Below are positions 20,434-33,459 of a stretch of 64,000 nucleotides of DNA, piece by piece. A program made the translations under genes and the position numbers. Location: positions 42,163,948-42,227,947 of the forward strand of contig OX638370.1 in NCBI GenBank assembly GCA_951812925.1. The letters run 5' to 3'. A model generated the notes under the pieces. The model made no database searches. It was not told where the DNA came from and was given only the letters and a program-made list of their open reading frames with translations. Position 1 is the stretch's first letter. Every line of letters starts with the position of its first letter. The stretch comes from Calliopum simillimum. Its lineage: Eukaryota; Arthropoda; Insecta; Diptera; Lauxaniidae.

Positions 20434-23406
20434 TTTTTATTAGTTTTAGTGAATGGCGTAACCCTCTTGACGTAACTCGCTTAAATTTCCATTGGAAAAT
20501 TTTTAGTTGAAATTGTTTTTAAAATATTATTTAACGCTATTATAAAACTTTTATTAAACTTTTAATAAAAATATAAATTTTATTGATATACTTGTTGAAA
20601 ATATTTGTACATATATCTCATTAATGATGATTTTTTTTAAGAGAATGGCATCACCCATTTTCGCACTAAACATTATTTGTCCCGGCGCTGTACTTGCTTA
20701 TCAAATCTTATTCATGTGCGTTAAATATTTTCAGAGATATGATGAAGTGATTTTTATGGGGGCGGGGTATGTCTAGATGCTTTAAACATATGCACCAAAT
20801 CACATCCATGTACGTTAAATAGTTTCAGAGATATGATGATTTAACTTTTTACGCTTACGGTAAACATTTCTGTGGAAATACATACTCGTATATGCCAAAT
20901 TCCTGATACTCCTATTAGTTTCAAATGACCAACACCAAATAGCAGTCCATGTCTGGCTCAACCTCCAAAATCAATCTCAACCGAAATCTCAGCGCAATTT
21001 ACTACAAAAACTAATTTAATAAATTGAAATGTTAACATCTAGTTCATCTGGCATTATTGCGCTAAGTTATGTACTGTCCCGTAACTTTTGGAGGAAGCAT
21101 TGTGCCAAGCAGTGCAAATACTTATTGCATTCCAACATTTGACGGCAGATAATAATTTACACGCTGCTTTTAACTGTATTAAGTAACTTTATCCTTCATA
21201 TTTTGTTTCAATTTTCTTTGTCTTATGTGAAGCTTTTGCTCATTATAGCAAAAAGTAACGTTAAGCAATTGAAGCAGCACAATGTCCTTAATGTCCAGCT
21301 GGAAGTTTTTCTACACCCCACCCAAAATAAACGCACAAACCTTACTAAATGGTCTTCTGAAATCTCACATATCATTTCGCTTCAACAATTTTTGTAACAT
21401 TACAGTTAGTTTTTTCCTTTTGTTAACAGCATGCAGGACCTTTCTTTTTTGTTTTGTTTCATTCTTCAGCAGAGCTCTCTGGATACTCAACTACCTACTA
21501 CCACAACTTCCATAACGTTGATTGTTTTTTTATCCTGTATGATTTTCCTTGGGTATGTCTGTCTGTCTGTATGTATGTAACTATTTACTCGCTTAACTTT
21601 TATTATTATTGTTTTAATTTAATCTACTTTTAGTTAGGTTTTGCAGTTTTCGCCTTAGGGTGTCCTTAGCAGCACTGAGTGAGAGGCAACAAAATGTTTA
21701 GATTGTCCACTGTCTGTTTTTATGTCACGTGGTTCACTACGCTGTATGTCTGCTTGTATGGCTGGTCAGTTAAATTCGTTAAACTTGGCGTGCGTTGAGT
21801 TGTAATGGATTTAGAGTTATTGCGAGGCACTGCATGAAAATTTGCCATTACTTATTTTCAACTGCTGCGTACATATATGAATTGTTTTACTTACATACTC
21901 ACAAACATATACATATGTATGTAATCAACTAGTGTGGTTGACTTTATGCTGGTAGATTTTGAAAACAACACTTACGGACATAATTTCAATTCGTCAAGAA
22001 AGTTCTCCACATCCTTTTACTTTGATTTTTATTAATGTTATTCCCTTGCCTTGCGAATGAAATGAGTCCAATTTAGAAATATCTGAACAATAATTTAATC
22101 AATTTTTGTTTAACAAAACTTAAGAGCTTACCAAATTCTACCGAAATCGAATATACTACGATTTTCTCCAACAGTGTTACAATTAACAAAATATCTCATT
22201 CTACGAGTTGTTACACTATGTAATCCCTGCTGATCTCTATTTTTGTACAAATGTTACTTACCAAAATTCATCGTTCTATTGTTTCCCTCAGCTACTTCGC
22301 GCCGTTGGTCATCGTCATATAGAACATTGTCCTGTGGACAATAATTTTTGAAATTTCTTCTTTTTTTTTTTGGTTTTTGTAAGAGCCCGCCGCACTACAC
22401 AACTTTGTCATTGCATGCTGGGATGCATGGCTATAAAACTGAGGTTATATCTTCTGTTCTTCTTCCTTACGGCTTACGGCTTAGCTGAAAAAACATTAAA
22501 CTTTTCTTGTAATTTAATAGTGTTATTTTGGTCTCGCTTTTTGCCTCCTTGCCATTGGTGTGTTTTTTTCGTTTTGTTTCTTCTTCGCCTTCTCTGTTTC
22601 CGCATTTAATAAATTTTTAGCTGAATTTCATACATTTTGCCGAGTTTTCTTCATTTTGTGTCTACTCGTAATGTTAAAATAATTGATCTGGAATTAAGTT
22701 TTGGGTGCTATGTCTTTGAGTTGGGCTGCCCCGCCTGGATGAGATGAAAAATACGAAACTATTTGGTATTTGTTTTTTCATTTTTTCAGCTTACTTGGCT
22801 GTAAATGTGGGTAGGACAGTGATTACAAATTTGGTATTTTGCTTTACTACTAGTTTTTAAACATGTAATACGTAAGGCGCATGGAAAGCACCCAGCAGGA
22901 AGTAGCGGTCATGATGTTTATTTTAAATATGTCAAACTAAACAAAAAATGTTTTTTTTATTTAACGGTTCTAATGTCGTCCGCACGGAGAAAAATGAGTT
23001 TCATAAAATTACTCCATTTGAGTAGTAAACAAATTAAATTATTTAATACTAAATTTCAAACATAAATAAACTAACGTATGAACTATTTGATGGTCCCGTA
23101 AAGTAATAATTACAAATAAAACATTGTAAAATAATAAGGTAATATTTACTCTTAATTGCCTAAAATTTCCTATACGTAGAGCAAGGGTGTCAGCGTAGAA
23201 GAAAAGTGAGCCAATTTTGGCTCGACCCAACAACATCAATATTTCTGTACAACAATTCACAGAAATAATTTTTGTTGTTTTTTTTCACGCTCGTCAAAAT
23301 TTCGCGTTTTTGTTGCTTTTTTTGCGTACACACAAAATCGAACTCGAACCAACATAAAACAACAACAACGACTACGTCGCATCAAAATCATAAACAACAA
23401 ACAATA
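20434..23406. other. Long intergenic stretch without recognised genes
   Basis: Mixed AT-rich sequence. It holds TCTGTCTGTCTGTATGTATG near 21559, a GGGGGCGGGGTATG stretch near 20758, and long T-rich tracts (21400-22600) that keep several short frames open without conserved motifs. It is less repeat-dense than the rest of the window, so it is the best candidate for ordinary host intron or intergenic DNA. Confidence 0.4.
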
Positions 23407-23619
23407 TGGGTATTAATGCGTTGATGCGCAGTAGCGAAAATGCAAGTCTTTTACGCACTAACGCCTGAACGATCAATGTGAATATTTCCATCTTGAGAAA
23501 TTGCAAAAGTAGTGCGAAATTTTTGGCAATATTTTTGTTATTTTACCAATATCAAACTTTAGCAAATTGCACTTTCGCAACGACGCAAGGGCATTGCGCA
23601 TCAACGCGTGAGTTCCCCT
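23407..23619. mobile_element. Small MITE-like inverted-repeat element
   Basis: GCGTTGATGCGCA near the left end recurs inverted as TGCGCATCAACGC at the right end, with GGG/CCC outer bases, giving ~210 bp with imperfect terminal inverted repeats. The interior is non-coding. No target duplication was established. Confidence 0.5.
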
Positions 23620-23879
23620 TATTTTTGTGTGTTACCTAGTTCTTAGAAATTTTTAAAATTGTGGAAGTATTATTGTTGTTGTAAACGAGGCATGAAAAAA
23701 CAACAAAAAATTGTTTTTTTGTTTGTTGTTACTCGAATTTAAAGTTGTTGTAAAAGCAACGCTGACTGCGCTGCATGCGTTTGGCTCAGTGATTTGAAAA
23801 CGCTGACACCTTTGACGTAGAGTATAGAGTTTGGACAGACATTTGCTTAACATACAAATTTAATACAACTTCTTTATAT

Positions 23880-23985
23880 AGGTCAGTGGTGTAGAGGTCT
23901 AACAAGTTTTTAATTGTAAGCAAAAATTATATTTTCTTATCCATCACACGGACGGATCCCGGTTCAAATCCTAGTCCCGATCAAA
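23880..23985 (+). repeat. tRNA-like (SINE head) segment
   Basis: GTCAGTGGTGTAGAGGTC resembles a D-arm/A-box, and CCCGGTTCAAATCCTAG contains a B-box match (GGTTCAAATCC). The spacing is longer than in a tRNA and the T-stem is imperfect, so it is a tRNA-derived repeat or pseudogene. The foldback-like element begins at its 3' edge (CCCGATCAAAAAAA). Confidence 0.5.
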
Positions 23986-25194
23986 AAAAGTATATCAAAA
24001 ATATATCAAAATGATATCAAAAATTTGTCAGTGGCATACAAAATTTTGAAAAAAAAAGGATATCACAGTGATATACGGAATGTAACGCTTTTTGTGTATC
24101 ACCATGATATCAAAAAAAGATATCAAAATGATATAAAAAAAAATATCAAAATGAAATCAAAAAAAAAAAAAATATCAAAATGATATCAAAAAAAGATATC
24201 AAAATGATATCAAAAAAAGATTTGATATCAAAAAAAAAAAAAAAATATCAAAATGATATCAAAAAAAGATATCAAAATGATATCAAAAAAAGATATCAAA
24301 ATGATATCAAAAAAAGATATCAAAATGATATACAATTTTTGTACATTTCTGATACAAAAAAGACAACCAATTTTGGGTCTGATAACTAAAGCGACGCAGA
24401 TTATGGCCAAATTTTGCAATATTGTGGTTAATCGTCGGCAACAAGTTTTTTTTTTGTACTCAATTATATTTTTTCTGCTTTTTCACTAATTTCATGACAA
24501 AACTCACTTCTTACTAAAATTGGCTGCTCGTCCGTTTTCCATACTTTTTGTTTTCCCAACCACAGGCCGCATCAGGCCGCATGCAGCAACTGAATGGAGT
24601 GTCGGTTTTTTTGCACTCAATTATATTTTTGTGCTTTTCACTAATTTAATTAGAAAATTAACTTCTTCACTAAAATTGGCTGCGCGTTCGTCATCTATAA
24701 TTGGACACTGTTATGCAATAACGTAGTCAATCCTCAAACAAATTTTTTTCGACTTATGAATACAGTTCGATTCTAAATATGAAGAAGCACCTATTTTTAA
24801 AAATCTGAACCTAAATATTGTTAATAAGAGGTGGAAAACAACAAAATTTGTTTGACATTTTCATATCATTTGTTCTACGACATCTACATAAAAACGTAAA
24901 TATCTCAAAACTAATTTCGAGTGGGTTGACTCGTTATTGCATAACACTATCCAATTATCTTTAAATAAAATTCACAAACGAAAACGTAAAATTTGACATA
25001 TCAGCAGCTGATAAATTTTTGATATCATTTAGATATACATTTCTGATACAAAATTGACATGTTTTTCAATGATATCAAAAATATATCAAAATGATATACA
25101 AAAATGGATATCAGCGGCTGATACATTTTTGATATCATTTTGATATACATTTCTGATACAATGACAAGAACTTGACAAGTTTTTTTGATCGGGG
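23976..25194. mobile_element. Foldback-like element with GATATC-rich inverted ends
   Basis: The ends are CCCGATCAAAAAAA and TTTTTTTGATCGGG, inverted. The left end continues into ~24-bp tandem units of GATATCAAAAT + GATATCAAAAAAA (about 23990-24345). The right end holds fewer, inverted units (24995-25160). Long terminal inverted repeats made of short tandem units are the hallmark of FB-type elements. The middle holds a direct repeat of ~85 bp (24447 and 24607, ACTAAAATTGGCTGC). Confidence 0.6.
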
Positions 25195-25471
25195 TTAAGT
25201 CAGTTCGTTCCTTTTTTTTTGTTTTTGTTTTTTTTTTAACTAGGTAAACATAAGGTAAATATCACTTGAATTTAAAAAAAAAAAAAAACAAAAAAATAGT
25301 TTCGAAAATGTACTAAAACAGTTTCGTTAAATTTATTTTACTGGGGAGTAGTCACTATATTTACTTGAAATTCTAGTAAACTATACTAGAAATAAAGCGG
25401 TAAGCCTTTGAAAGAAAACGAAACATTCTAGAAACTCTTTTGAAAAATATCGGTAATTTTGAAAAAAAAAG

Positions 25472-25916
25472 ACTAATAAGGGTGTTACTTTTGGCCTGGC
25501 CAAAAATTATGTACCCTGCACTGCAGCATTTTTAAAATATTGTTTGTGGGGTAGGTGCCATGCCTTATTTTCTGAATTCACGTAGTTATTTCTAAAAACG
25601 TGCGCTAACTATTTCAAGTATTTGTCCGAAATTTGGTTGCATAACCACAATTAACGCTTTTTTTACAGCATTTCGAAAACTTTGAACGTGTGGGAGATGC
25701 CACGCCTTCTTTAGCAAATAAATCAAGTTCTTTCGCAAAATTTAGTTCGATTCCCTCAAAAACAGCTTTCAGTATAGATTTTGAAGGTTTTGCCTATATG
25801 GGAGGTACCACGCCCGGTCGTCCGAGCTTAACTAGTTTTTGTCCAGAGCTTGCATTTACTATACTTATAGTGTCTGAGTCAAATTTGGTCGGATTATCTT
25901 AAAAAATGCTTTCAGT
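25472..25916 (+). mobile_element. DINE-1-like element, 3' truncated
   Basis: It starts ACTAATAAGGGTGTTAC with TTTGGCCTGGCCAAA. Three internal units follow (GCCACGCC-like at ~25697 and 25809), then it stops after AAATGCTTTCAGT where the tRNA-related repeat begins. The core and hairpin are absent. Confidence 0.78.
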
Positions 25917-26283
25917 CATTTTTGCAATTTTTCAACCACAGACGCAAGCAAGTGTTAACATGGAAATTAATAACATATGTTTCGGCTATTTCCACATACA
26001 TATTGATATATTTTCATATTTTATATATTTTTATATATAAACATGTATATAGTCTCATCAGATCAGTTTTAGTCAAATCTTGTCAGAAACTGTACTCGAA
26101 CCCGTGACTTCGGTTTTCTAATGAAAGTAACGCGGTGCTTTAGCGATTGCGCTATTGGACACGGATAAACTCTCAGTACAGGATCGCCTGTATTGATAGA
26201 TCATAAGGCTCACTAGCGCCGTCTGTTGTGAAAAATTGCCAAATTGTTTGTTGGTAACACACTCTGGTTTTGAGACATAATAC
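25917..26283 (-). repeat. tRNA-related dispersed repeat (SINE-like), minus copy
   Basis: The reverse complement aligns over its whole length with 32081-32430. On the minus strand it holds TAGCGCAATCGCTAAAGC (A-box-like, with AGCG/CGCT as a D-stem) and CACGGGTTCGAGTAC (B-box) about 50 bp apart, so it derives from a tRNA. Pol III transcription is possible from this copy, whose B-box is the better preserved one. Confidence 0.7.
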
Positions 26284-27156
26284 GCTAGCTAAAATTAAAA
26301 CCTACAAGCGCGGACTTATTTTCCACATAAAATTTTTCCATTTTACAATAGATTTATCAATTTTTAGCTTACAGTCTGCTTAAAATCGGAAGATGGTTTT
26401 CTTAAAGGAGTGGTAGTAGGTAAGGGGTATACTCCTCCCTTTTAAACCAACTTGAAAATTGCCCTCCCTTAGCTTGGCACACAAGTCCTCTCGTGTTTTA
26501 AACAACAAGTTATTGCACCCAAAATGATTTTTCGGAAAAATATTAAGAATGTTTCTAGGATGAAATATATATCGCCCTTTTTTAAAAATGAGCGGGATTT
26601 TTTCAATCTAGGGCCAAAAAACCCCATTTTTAGCTCTGGACTCAGTACAAAAACAAAAAAAAAAATTTGACTAAATTGGATACAAAAAGTTAGTACGCAG
26701 AAAGTTTTCTGTCTGTATGTGGATTAAAAAACTGCAAACAGGAAAATTCTATCTTATATCGTTTACGAGATATTGCATTTTTCCTTAATTTTTTGAATTT
26801 CTACTAAGAAATTTCATTTTTATCAATAAATAGAAACAAAAATAGACAGTCCCGATGTATTTTTAAATTCTAAATCCAAATTTGGTCATCATGATAATTT
26901 TTAACAACCTTTTAAGTATATAATTCAACCAATGTTGGTAATTGCGTATTTCTTGCATTTTTTGAACTTTTTTCAGGTTAGATTGGTTAAGATATGTTTG
27001 CTAAGTCACCCTCACAAGTTTCGTAATTACGTTTAGAAAAACAGCAAAAAAAAAAATCTACTCCCAAGGCATTTAATAGTTCATAAAAAATATACCTAAT
27101 AATAAGTTATAAACTTTTTTCTTAAAGTAAAATTAATAATAATAATTATTTGGAAC
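26284..27156. other. AT-rich intergenic with a palindrome-family arm fragment
   Basis: No gene. 26735-26790 (TATATCGTTTACGAGATATTG) resembles an arm segment of the gag-inserted palindrome (12535-12570), so part of this is an old single-arm relic of that family. Confidence 0.4.
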
Positions 27157-27288
27157 TAGGGGCCAATTCCACAATGATCAGTTAAAATTTAACTTCCAGA
27201 GAAATAAAAATTTTGTATGAAATTTTATGTCAAGGTGCCAGTTAAAGTTCCAGCTAAAGCTTAACTGAACATTGTGAAATTGGCCCTA
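27157..27288. mobile_element. 132-bp MITE with ~20-bp terminal inverted repeats
   Basis: The ends are TAGGGGCCAATTCCACAATG and, inverted, TTAGGGCCAATTTCACAATG. The inside is itself near-symmetrical (CAGTTAA / TTAACTG blocks). It is non-coding. The flanking target duplication is unclear beyond a possible TA. Confidence 0.75.
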
Positions 27289-28300
27289 AGCCGAAAGTTT
27301 TATCTTTTCCTACTGGTTATCGATTTCTTTCAATGAGAATATGTGTCTATTATGCTGAATATTTGTTTTTATTATCAATTTTGTTCCTCAATGGACATAA
27401 TTCGTATTTTTGACCACATTCATTTTTAAGTTATTTATTATATATAATGTTTGCAAGAAAGACTTGTTTTTTGGATTTCTGTTCGTAATGTAATTCTGTA
27501 CTGTAGCATAAGATAATATCATACACTGCTTCTGTATATGTTTTAGGGCGGTCCATGAAAATATTTCCGCATTCATAGTAATTAATAATCATTTCGGAAC
27601 TAGACCGCTTGGACAAAATCTCCAACAATTGTTTTGTTAATTTTATAAAACTTCAATTAAAATTTGCACCCGTTAAATGGTTGTCCGAGGAATATGGTAA
27701 ATCAGTGCATTCGAAAATCTAAACCCTTATCACCAGGATTTACAGATTACCCGAATAAACCACCTCATCCAGATCAATTTTCTTAACTAATATTTATTAG
27801 CTGATTTTTCGAGAATATAGCAGAATCTCATATTTTTTTTTAAATATTTATTATTTGTGATATTTTATTCGACCATAACAAAAAAGCTAACCAAACCAAA
27901 GCCTTTTTTACTAGGCGTCAAAACTATCCAGCGTACAAACTGTCAATGGCGGAGTTATACTATAGTTTTAAACGTGTTTCAAAGTATTGATAAAGCAAAA
28001 GTTTTCAATTCAAAAAATTTCAATGGAAACCCACCCTGAATTGTGAAATTAAACCATGCGTAAACAATAAATGGCCAATTCATTGAATTATTTTAAAAAA
28101 TTTGGTCTGAATTAATATCTAAAGAAAATGTGTAAATTAAATTGGATGGAATGAATTTCAGCACCGTAAATGATTTAAATTTGGATTTTTCTTAAAGCGG
28201 AGGATCACTGGATTTCATTTTATTTTTAAAGTCAGTAAATTTTTTTCTCTTTAATTGTGAATCTTCAGTTGGAACAAAAAAAGAAATCGGGAATGTTCAA
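27289..28300. other. AT-rich intergenic sequence
   Basis: No gene, RNA or clear repeat was recognised. Confidence 0.4.
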
Positions 28301-28309
28301 GAAGGTATT

Positions 28310-28600
28310 GCTTGAAGCTGTTGCGAGAACTATCGCACACTGGTTCAAAATTCTTAAAAGATGACCATAAGTCGAAATCATTAAATTTTCGAGACGGAAT
28401 TTTTTACCCGGTGGTTTTTGGGGTCGCTGATTATGAATCTGATGGTTTTTAAAAAAGAAAATGGCGGATTCAAAATAAGCGAATGATTTCAACTAAATCC
28501 AACAAAAAAATTACCTCTGGGGTTTTTGGGGTTACTGATAACTGATCTGATATTAGGTTTTTTTAAAAAAAAATGGCGGACTTAAAATGGCAAAAAAGAA
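28310..28600 (+). repeat. Dispersed repeat, second copy of the 18640-18830 sequence
   Basis: CTGGTTCAAAATTCTTAAAA, then TTTCGAGACGGAATTTTTTAC, then TTTTTGGGGTCGCTGATTAT parallel the 18.6-kb copy in the same order. A further partial copy of the GGGGTTTTTGGGGTTACTGAT block follows at ~28518, so the unit is partly duplicated. The family is unknown. Confidence 0.55.
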
Positions 28601-28908
28601 ACACTTGCATAGTTTTTATATCTTATTTGAAAATTTATTTCAAGACTTTAACTTTGACAGAGTTGTTTGCAACGGTAAATTTATCTACATAAAAATCGGT
28701 CTTAGATTCCTTTGTATAAGCTGTATAATAATATAAAAATTTTATTATTTCGGGCGAGGAACACATATTGCCACTTGGCAAGCAATACGAGTTAAATTTT
28801 TTCATGGACGCCAAAAAAAAGTTCGTATCAAACAAAAAAGACTTAAAAGGCACCTCAATTTTTGTATATGTGTTAGAAAAGATTTCAGTCTTCTTAAACC
28901 AAAAAAAA

Positions 28909-29687
28909 ACTAGTAAGGGTGTTACCTTTGGCCTGGCCAAACATTAAATACCCTACACAGCAGTATTTTGAAAATTTTGCTAATGTGGGATGTGCCACGC
29001 CCTCCAAATTCACCCAGTTTTTTCTCAGAGCTTGCATTTATAGTTCTTAGTATTTAAGTGAAATTTGGTTGGATTATCTGAAAAAATATTTTCAGAATAG
29101 CGTTTTGAAGCTTTTGCTTATATGGGAGGAGCCACGCGCTCTTGTCCGATTTTATCCAGTTTTTGCTTAAAACTTGCATTTATAGTTTTTAGTGTCCGAG
29201 TCAAATCTAGTTTGATTATCTCAAAAAACGCTTTCAGTACAGCGTTTTGAAGCTTTTGCTTATATGAGAGGTGCCACGCCCTCTTGTCCGAATTCGACCA
29301 GCTTTTTCTTAGAGCTTGCGCTGACAATTCGTAGTATTTATGTGTATTTTGGTTGCATTGTTGTGAAATATACTCCAAAATTTGCATTTTGAAGATATTT
29401 TTGTATGGGCGGTAAGCGTGTCCGTTAACCGATTTTGCTCATTTTCAATCCCCCGAGCTATCTTTGACGAGGGAGGCTGAATTATCTTGCATAGTTTTCC
29501 CAAAAAATGTATTTCCACACACAGCCGTTACCCAGCCAGCCAGCCAGCCAGACAGACGGACATGGCTATATCGACTCAGGATGTGACGCTGATCAAGAAT
29601 ATATATACTTTTCCATATCTGCCACGCCTCCTTTTCTGCGTTACAAACGGAAGGACAAAGTGAATATACCCTGGGTGTAGGGTATAA
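28909..29687 (+). mobile_element. DINE-1-like element, full length
   Basis: ACTAGTAAGGGTGTTACC and the GGCCTGGCCA palindrome open it. Three GCCACGC units (28995, 29132, 29274) follow, then a short CAGC run (29532-29552), the core with CGACTCAGGATG, ATATATATAC, and the closing hairpin (TATACCCT...AGGGTATA). It is close in sequence to the 9864 copy. Confidence 0.85.
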
Positions 29688-32080
29688 TTAACTAAGAACT
29701 TTGTAAGTCAAGCTACCAATGCAATTTGTCATTTTTGTCCCGTGCATAAGTTATCAACTTAAGTTCCCAAGTTTTTGCATGGAGACCTCAGTAAATTATA
29801 CTTAGGTTGTAACTTTAAAAATTGCTCTCAGCCCTTCAAATTTCAAGCTAGAGGTACCAAAATTTGACACAAGATGGAGTCTAATGCGCAGATTTCGAAA
29901 ATCACTGTCCCGTATAAAGTTGATAACTTGAGTTTCAAACTTTTACGTTGGATGTGTCGATATTTTTTAATACATGGCCGTCATTTCGTCAATATTTTTA
30001 TGAAATATATGGGAAATATTGATTTTTTTGTATACATTGTATTTTCTAAGGAATGGAAGTTACATTCTTCTACTTTTTGGCCACCTATTGGGTGTAAATC
30101 AAAGCACAAAATAAATTTAAAAAAAATTGTCACGTGGCTTTTTAAATTAAATAAATTAAAAACAAATTGTCACGTCTCTTTTTGGAAAAAATTTCCGTGG
30201 CTCTCACAGCCATTTAGCGGAAAACAAGTCTTCTTCAAAATGTTTGTTTTTGATGCATCATTCTGCAAAAAAAGAAAAAAATTAAAAAAAAAATATTACA
30301 ACTCATCAACTTTTTTTGAAGAATGGCCACAATTAATGAAATTAAAATAACATTTAAAATCTAAACACACAAATCAAAAAAAAATTATTTTTGACAAAAT
30401 TGCATAGAATTTTTGCAAAAACACTATTTTAACACTCTGAAGGTCCATGCCCATAACTTGCAAAAAAAACAAAAATGTTTTCCGCAAAAGTAATAATGAG
30501 AGGTCTCCACACTGAGTACTTCGAACAGCTCTATAGATTTTTATAAAAATCTGAGATACAACTGCAAATTTCGAAGAAATTGAGATGGAAAGCTTCATAG
30601 ACACAATTTCTACAATAATATAATAATAATTTTCTTAAAGTCTTCAAATATAATAATATGAAAAGCTCAGTGGTTTTGATGCGGTGAAGATTTGATTCAA
30701 TGCGGTATTTTTTTTACAACAGTTACATCAATATAAATAATATTATAAAATAAAACAGCAAACCTTTAACCTTATTTCATATATGTAATAATAAAACCAA
30801 GAGAAAATACCAATTCAGAATACAACACATATATGGGCCATTTCACAGACAAGTTGAAATTTTGCATCCATTCAATTTTCTGGATATGAAGGTATAGAAG
30901 TTCTGAAATGCCTTTTCCGTGCCACTTGCCACGCGGCAAAAATTATAAAAGACGAAGTTTGACAAAACTTTCTTCAAGTATTACAAGTTTATTAGATTGA
31001 ATATGCTTCTTCATTTATAAAAGTTTTCGCCCTACATTCTGCAAATCATAAATATGATCTAATTTGTATAATCTTCGCAATAAAACTAGTACTAAAAAGA
31101 AGTAGTGGCTCGGTATCCTGAATATTAACCCTAAATATTTTTTTGTCGTGAATATTGATTATTAAGTTTTTTACATGCCTTCAGCACCAAAAAATTTTTA
31201 AAATTTCGATTGAGCGAATAAGTATGACTGCTGTGGCATAAAATCTCATGTCTCCATATGATCCAAGCAATTTGATTTTAGCGTAAAGGGTTACAGTAAT
31301 TAAATTATATTCTGCAAATCATACGCTGATTTAAGTGTAAAATGCCTTTACCGTTCTACTTCGTTACCGTTAATATTTTATTAAGAAATAATTTTCAGGT
31401 GATTTTTTTTTCTACATTTATTAGGACAACTTTTAGATATTTTCGAATTCGTAAGAAAATTTATGTTGTTGTTTTTAAAGTCAACATTTTGGCAATCTTT
31501 GTGGAATATCCCATATGCAGTATGTGTAAGAAAAAAGTCAATTGTGTGAAATCATAAGAAATGTAGCAAAAAGTAAAGCGAAACGAAACATGAAATATAA
31601 AATATTAAATTTTCAATTTCGATATTGATGAATAATTCAGTTAAGGCATTGGACTTAAAGAAAAATAAGACGTAGCGAATAAAAGCCAAAGTATGGCAAG
31701 CATATATGTTACATTATAGATGTGTACATATGTGTGTACATAGAAAAATACATATGTATATAAAGAAAAACAACTAGTATTACAGCATCTTGCAGTTAAG
31801 GGCGCTTTAAGTTGAACTACTGAAATTTAGTATAAGGAGAATTAAAAAATTGCATGCATTTAAATGCAGTAAGCAAAATATGTAGGTTCTAATGAGAGGT
31901 TATTTGAGGTTGTACACATCGATACATCCAACGTAAAAGTTGGTAACTCCAAATTTGTATTTTTTAGTTATGATTATATTTGTATTGTTTTCGTTAAAAC
32001 AAAAAAACCTGAAACTTAAATTGAATTAATACTTCAGAAATCTGTAGATAAAATAAAGATTTAATTGTAGCAAGCGTACC
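29688..32080. other. AT-rich intergenic sequence
   Basis: No gene was supported. A 158-codon frame at 29874-30350 is lysine/phenylalanine-rich, reflecting base composition, with no motif. CATCCAACGTAAAAG near 31926 is an inverted match to ACTTTTACGTTGGATG near 29941, so 29.7-32.0 kb may hold a large, decayed inverted repeat. Confidence 0.4.
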
Positions 32081-32430
32081 ATGTCTCAAAACCTGAGTGT
32101 GTTACCAACTAAAAACAATTTGGCAATTTTTCACAGCAGACGGTGCTAGTGAGCCCTATGGTCTATGCATATGGCGACCTTGTACAGAGAAGCTTATCCG
32201 TTTCAATAGCCTAATGGTTAAAACACCGCGTTATCTTTCATTAGAAAACCGGAGCCGCGTGGTCAAGTATTGTTTCTGACAAGATTTAACTAAAACTGAT
32301 CTGATGAGGTTATATACATGTTTATACATGAAAATATATAAATATGTATGTGGAAATAGCCGAAACATATGTTATCAATTTCCACGTTAGCATTTCCTTG
32401 GGTATGTTCTTGAAAAATTGCAAATTACTG
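32081..32430 (+). repeat. tRNA-related dispersed repeat (SINE-like), plus copy
   Basis: It matches 25917-26283 inverted. CAATAGCCTAATGGTTAAAA is the A-box region and is closer to a tRNA consensus than in the other copy. Its B-box is degraded (GTGGTCAAGTATT). Shared flanking blocks are GGCAATTTTTCACA upstream and ATGTGGAAATAGCCGAAACA downstream. Confidence 0.7.
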
Positions 32431-32680
32431 TTTTATTAGTTCCATATAAATTTATTATAAAATAAAGGCTTATCGACTTTTAGATCGTTGTCACGATACC
32501 AAATTATTTAACAGAGATATTAACAATTTTATTTTATAATTTGGATAAAATGAATACATTTGAGTTGTAATTCCAGTTACCAACTGTTGTTCTATTTAAG
32601 TACACAAAATTAATCTTAAATTTTTGCTTTTCTTTTTAAATTCATTTATAGTAAAATATAGAATTATTATAAAATTTTTC

Positions 32681-33459
32681 TATACCCTACACCCAGGGTA
32701 TATTCAGTTTGTCCTTCCGTTTGTAACGCACAGTAGGAGGGGTGTCAGATATAGAAAATAATATGTATTCTTGATCAGCGTTACCTCCTGAGTCGATATA
32801 GCCATATCCGTCTGTCTGGCTGGCTGATTGGATAGCTGGGTGTGCGTGGAAATATATTTTTTGTGAAAACTTAATAAGATAATTCAATGAAATTTGGTAC
32901 ACTGTCTTCGTCGTCAAAGTCAGCTCATGGTATTGAAAATGAGCGAAATCGGTCAACGAACAGGCCTACCGCCCTTACAAAAAGTATATTCAAAATGCAA
33001 CTTAACGAATTTTTTCACGACAATACAACCAAATTACTCATAAATACTACAAATTGTAATCGCAAGCTCTGAGAAAAAACTGGGTGGATTCGGACAAGAG
33101 GGCGTGGCACCTCTCGTATAAGCCGAAGCTTCAGAACGCTATACTGAAAGCTTTTTTTGAAATAATCAAACTCAATTTTAGTAAGGCACTACGAACTATA
33201 AATGCAAGCTCTTAGAAAACTGAGTGATCTCGGACAAGAGAACGTGGAACCTCCTATACAAGAAAAAACTTCCAAATGCTATACTGAAAGAATTTTTGAG
33301 ATAATCCAACTAAATTTCACTCAAATACTAAGGACTATAAATGCACTAGACGAACTCGGACAAGAGGGCGTGGCGCCTCCCATATAAGTAAAAGCTTCAA
33401 AATAATGCAGTGTAGGGTATCTATTGTTTGGCCACGCCAAAGGTTACACCCTTATTAGT
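32681..33459 (-). mobile_element. DINE-1-like element, full length, minus strand
   Basis: It opens TATACCCTACACCCAGGGTA (hairpin), then the core complement, GTCTGTCTGGCTGGCTG, and three units with GAGGGCGTGGC(A/G)CCTC (33100, ~33235, 33366). It closes GGCCACGCC and TTATTAGT. The tetranucleotide tract is short and the GGCC palindrome is mutated. Confidence 0.82.

Noticed and set aside
29874..30350. 158-codon frame on the plus strand
   Set aside because: Low-complexity K/F/I-rich composition in AT-rich DNA, no motif, no homologous pattern recognised.
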